From Acidobacteriaceae bacterium (lineage in GTDB: Bacteria; Acidobacteriota; Terriglobia; Bryobacterales; Bryobacteraceae), in contig JAFASD010000164.1 in assembly GCA_019244945.1 (NCBI GenBank), positions 1 to 5,243 on the forward strand: DNA of 5,243 nt, read 5' to 3'. Made by a program: the position numbers and the translations under genes. Positions 5,072-5,243 of this stretch are shown here, in pieces. Position 1 is the first letter of the stretch, and every line of letters begins with the position of its first letter. The notes under the pieces were generated by a model. That model was given only the letters and a program-made list of their open reading frames with translations, was not told the origin of the DNA and ran no database searches.

Positions 5072-5243
5072 TTAAGCCGTCGTGCTTCGTCGGCCGCGGA
5101 TACGGCCGGAGCGGGGAGTGAAGCCCTCGTAATGGCGCATAATTAGCTGCGCTTCAATTTGGTTGACGGTATCCATCGCCACTCCAACGACGATCAGCAG
5201 CGAGGTGCCTCCGAAGTAGAAGTTCACGCCCAGGCCATCCAGC
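5072..5243 (-). CDS. secY: Protein translocase subunit SecY, C-terminal end
   Basis: The last 56 codons of secY enter from the right edge; the gene starts outside the window. SecY is the membrane pore of the Sec translocon. The visible residues show the end of the last periplasmic loop (LDGLGVNFYFGG), the tenth transmembrane helix (about TSLLIVVGVAMDTVNQIEAQL, residues 13-33) and the cytoplasmic tail IMRHYEGFTPRSGRIRGRR. The motif of a small Gly-Thr-Ser turn before this helix and MRHYEGF after it is typical of the SecY C-terminus. The stop is TAA, 5 nt before the adk TTG, as expected for the spc operon order secY-adk-map. Confidence 0.95.
   Translation of the reverse strand, partial: LDGLGVNFYFGGTSLLIVVGVAMDTVNQIEAQLIMRHYEGFTPRSGRIRGRRSTTA

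Overview
This is an ordinary bacterial chromosome segment. It carries the distal half of the spc/alpha ribosomal protein operon on the minus strand and, convergent to it at the left edge, the 3' end of an M23 peptidase gene. No mobile element, CRISPR array, tRNA, rRNA or phage-like sequence is visible, and no gene-free stretch reaches 50 bases.

Layout. The minus-strand transcription order, right to left, is secY (C-terminal end only), adk, map, rpmJ, rpsM, rpsK, rpsD, rpoA, rplQ. The gaps are 5 nt (secY-adk), a 4-nt ATGA overlap (adk-map), 23 nt (map-rpmJ), 9 nt (rpmJ-rpsM), 18 nt (rpsM-rpsK), 46 nt (rpsK-rpsD), 40 nt (rpsD-rpoA) and 2 nt (rpoA-rplQ). This packing indicates one polycistronic unit, and no internal promoter could be supported. 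At the left edge the plus-strand M23 gene ends 9 nt from the end of rplQ. A perfect 8-bp inverted repeat spans both stop codons and is probably a shared, bidirectional terminator.

How the genes work together. SecY is the translocon pore, Adk keeps adenylate pools balanced, and Map removes the initiator methionine. L36 and L17 belong to the 50S subunit, S13, S11 and S4 to the 30S subunit, and RpoA nucleates RNA polymerase assembly. The set couples synthesis of ribosomes, RNA polymerase and secretion capacity. Relative to the common order secY-adk-map-infA-rpmJ, infA (IF-1) is missing from its usual place.

Organism. Gene order and protein sequences are clearly bacterial. The zinc-ligated forms of S4, L36 and the Adk lid, the RpoA sequence and the moderately GC-rich composition remind me of Acidobacteriota (Solibacter/Bryobacter-like). 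This is an impression from memory, not a computed placement. I found no convincing new biological system. The most useful observations are the infA gap, the shared terminator hairpin, and three non-ATG starts, one with a strong ribosome binding site and one with almost none.
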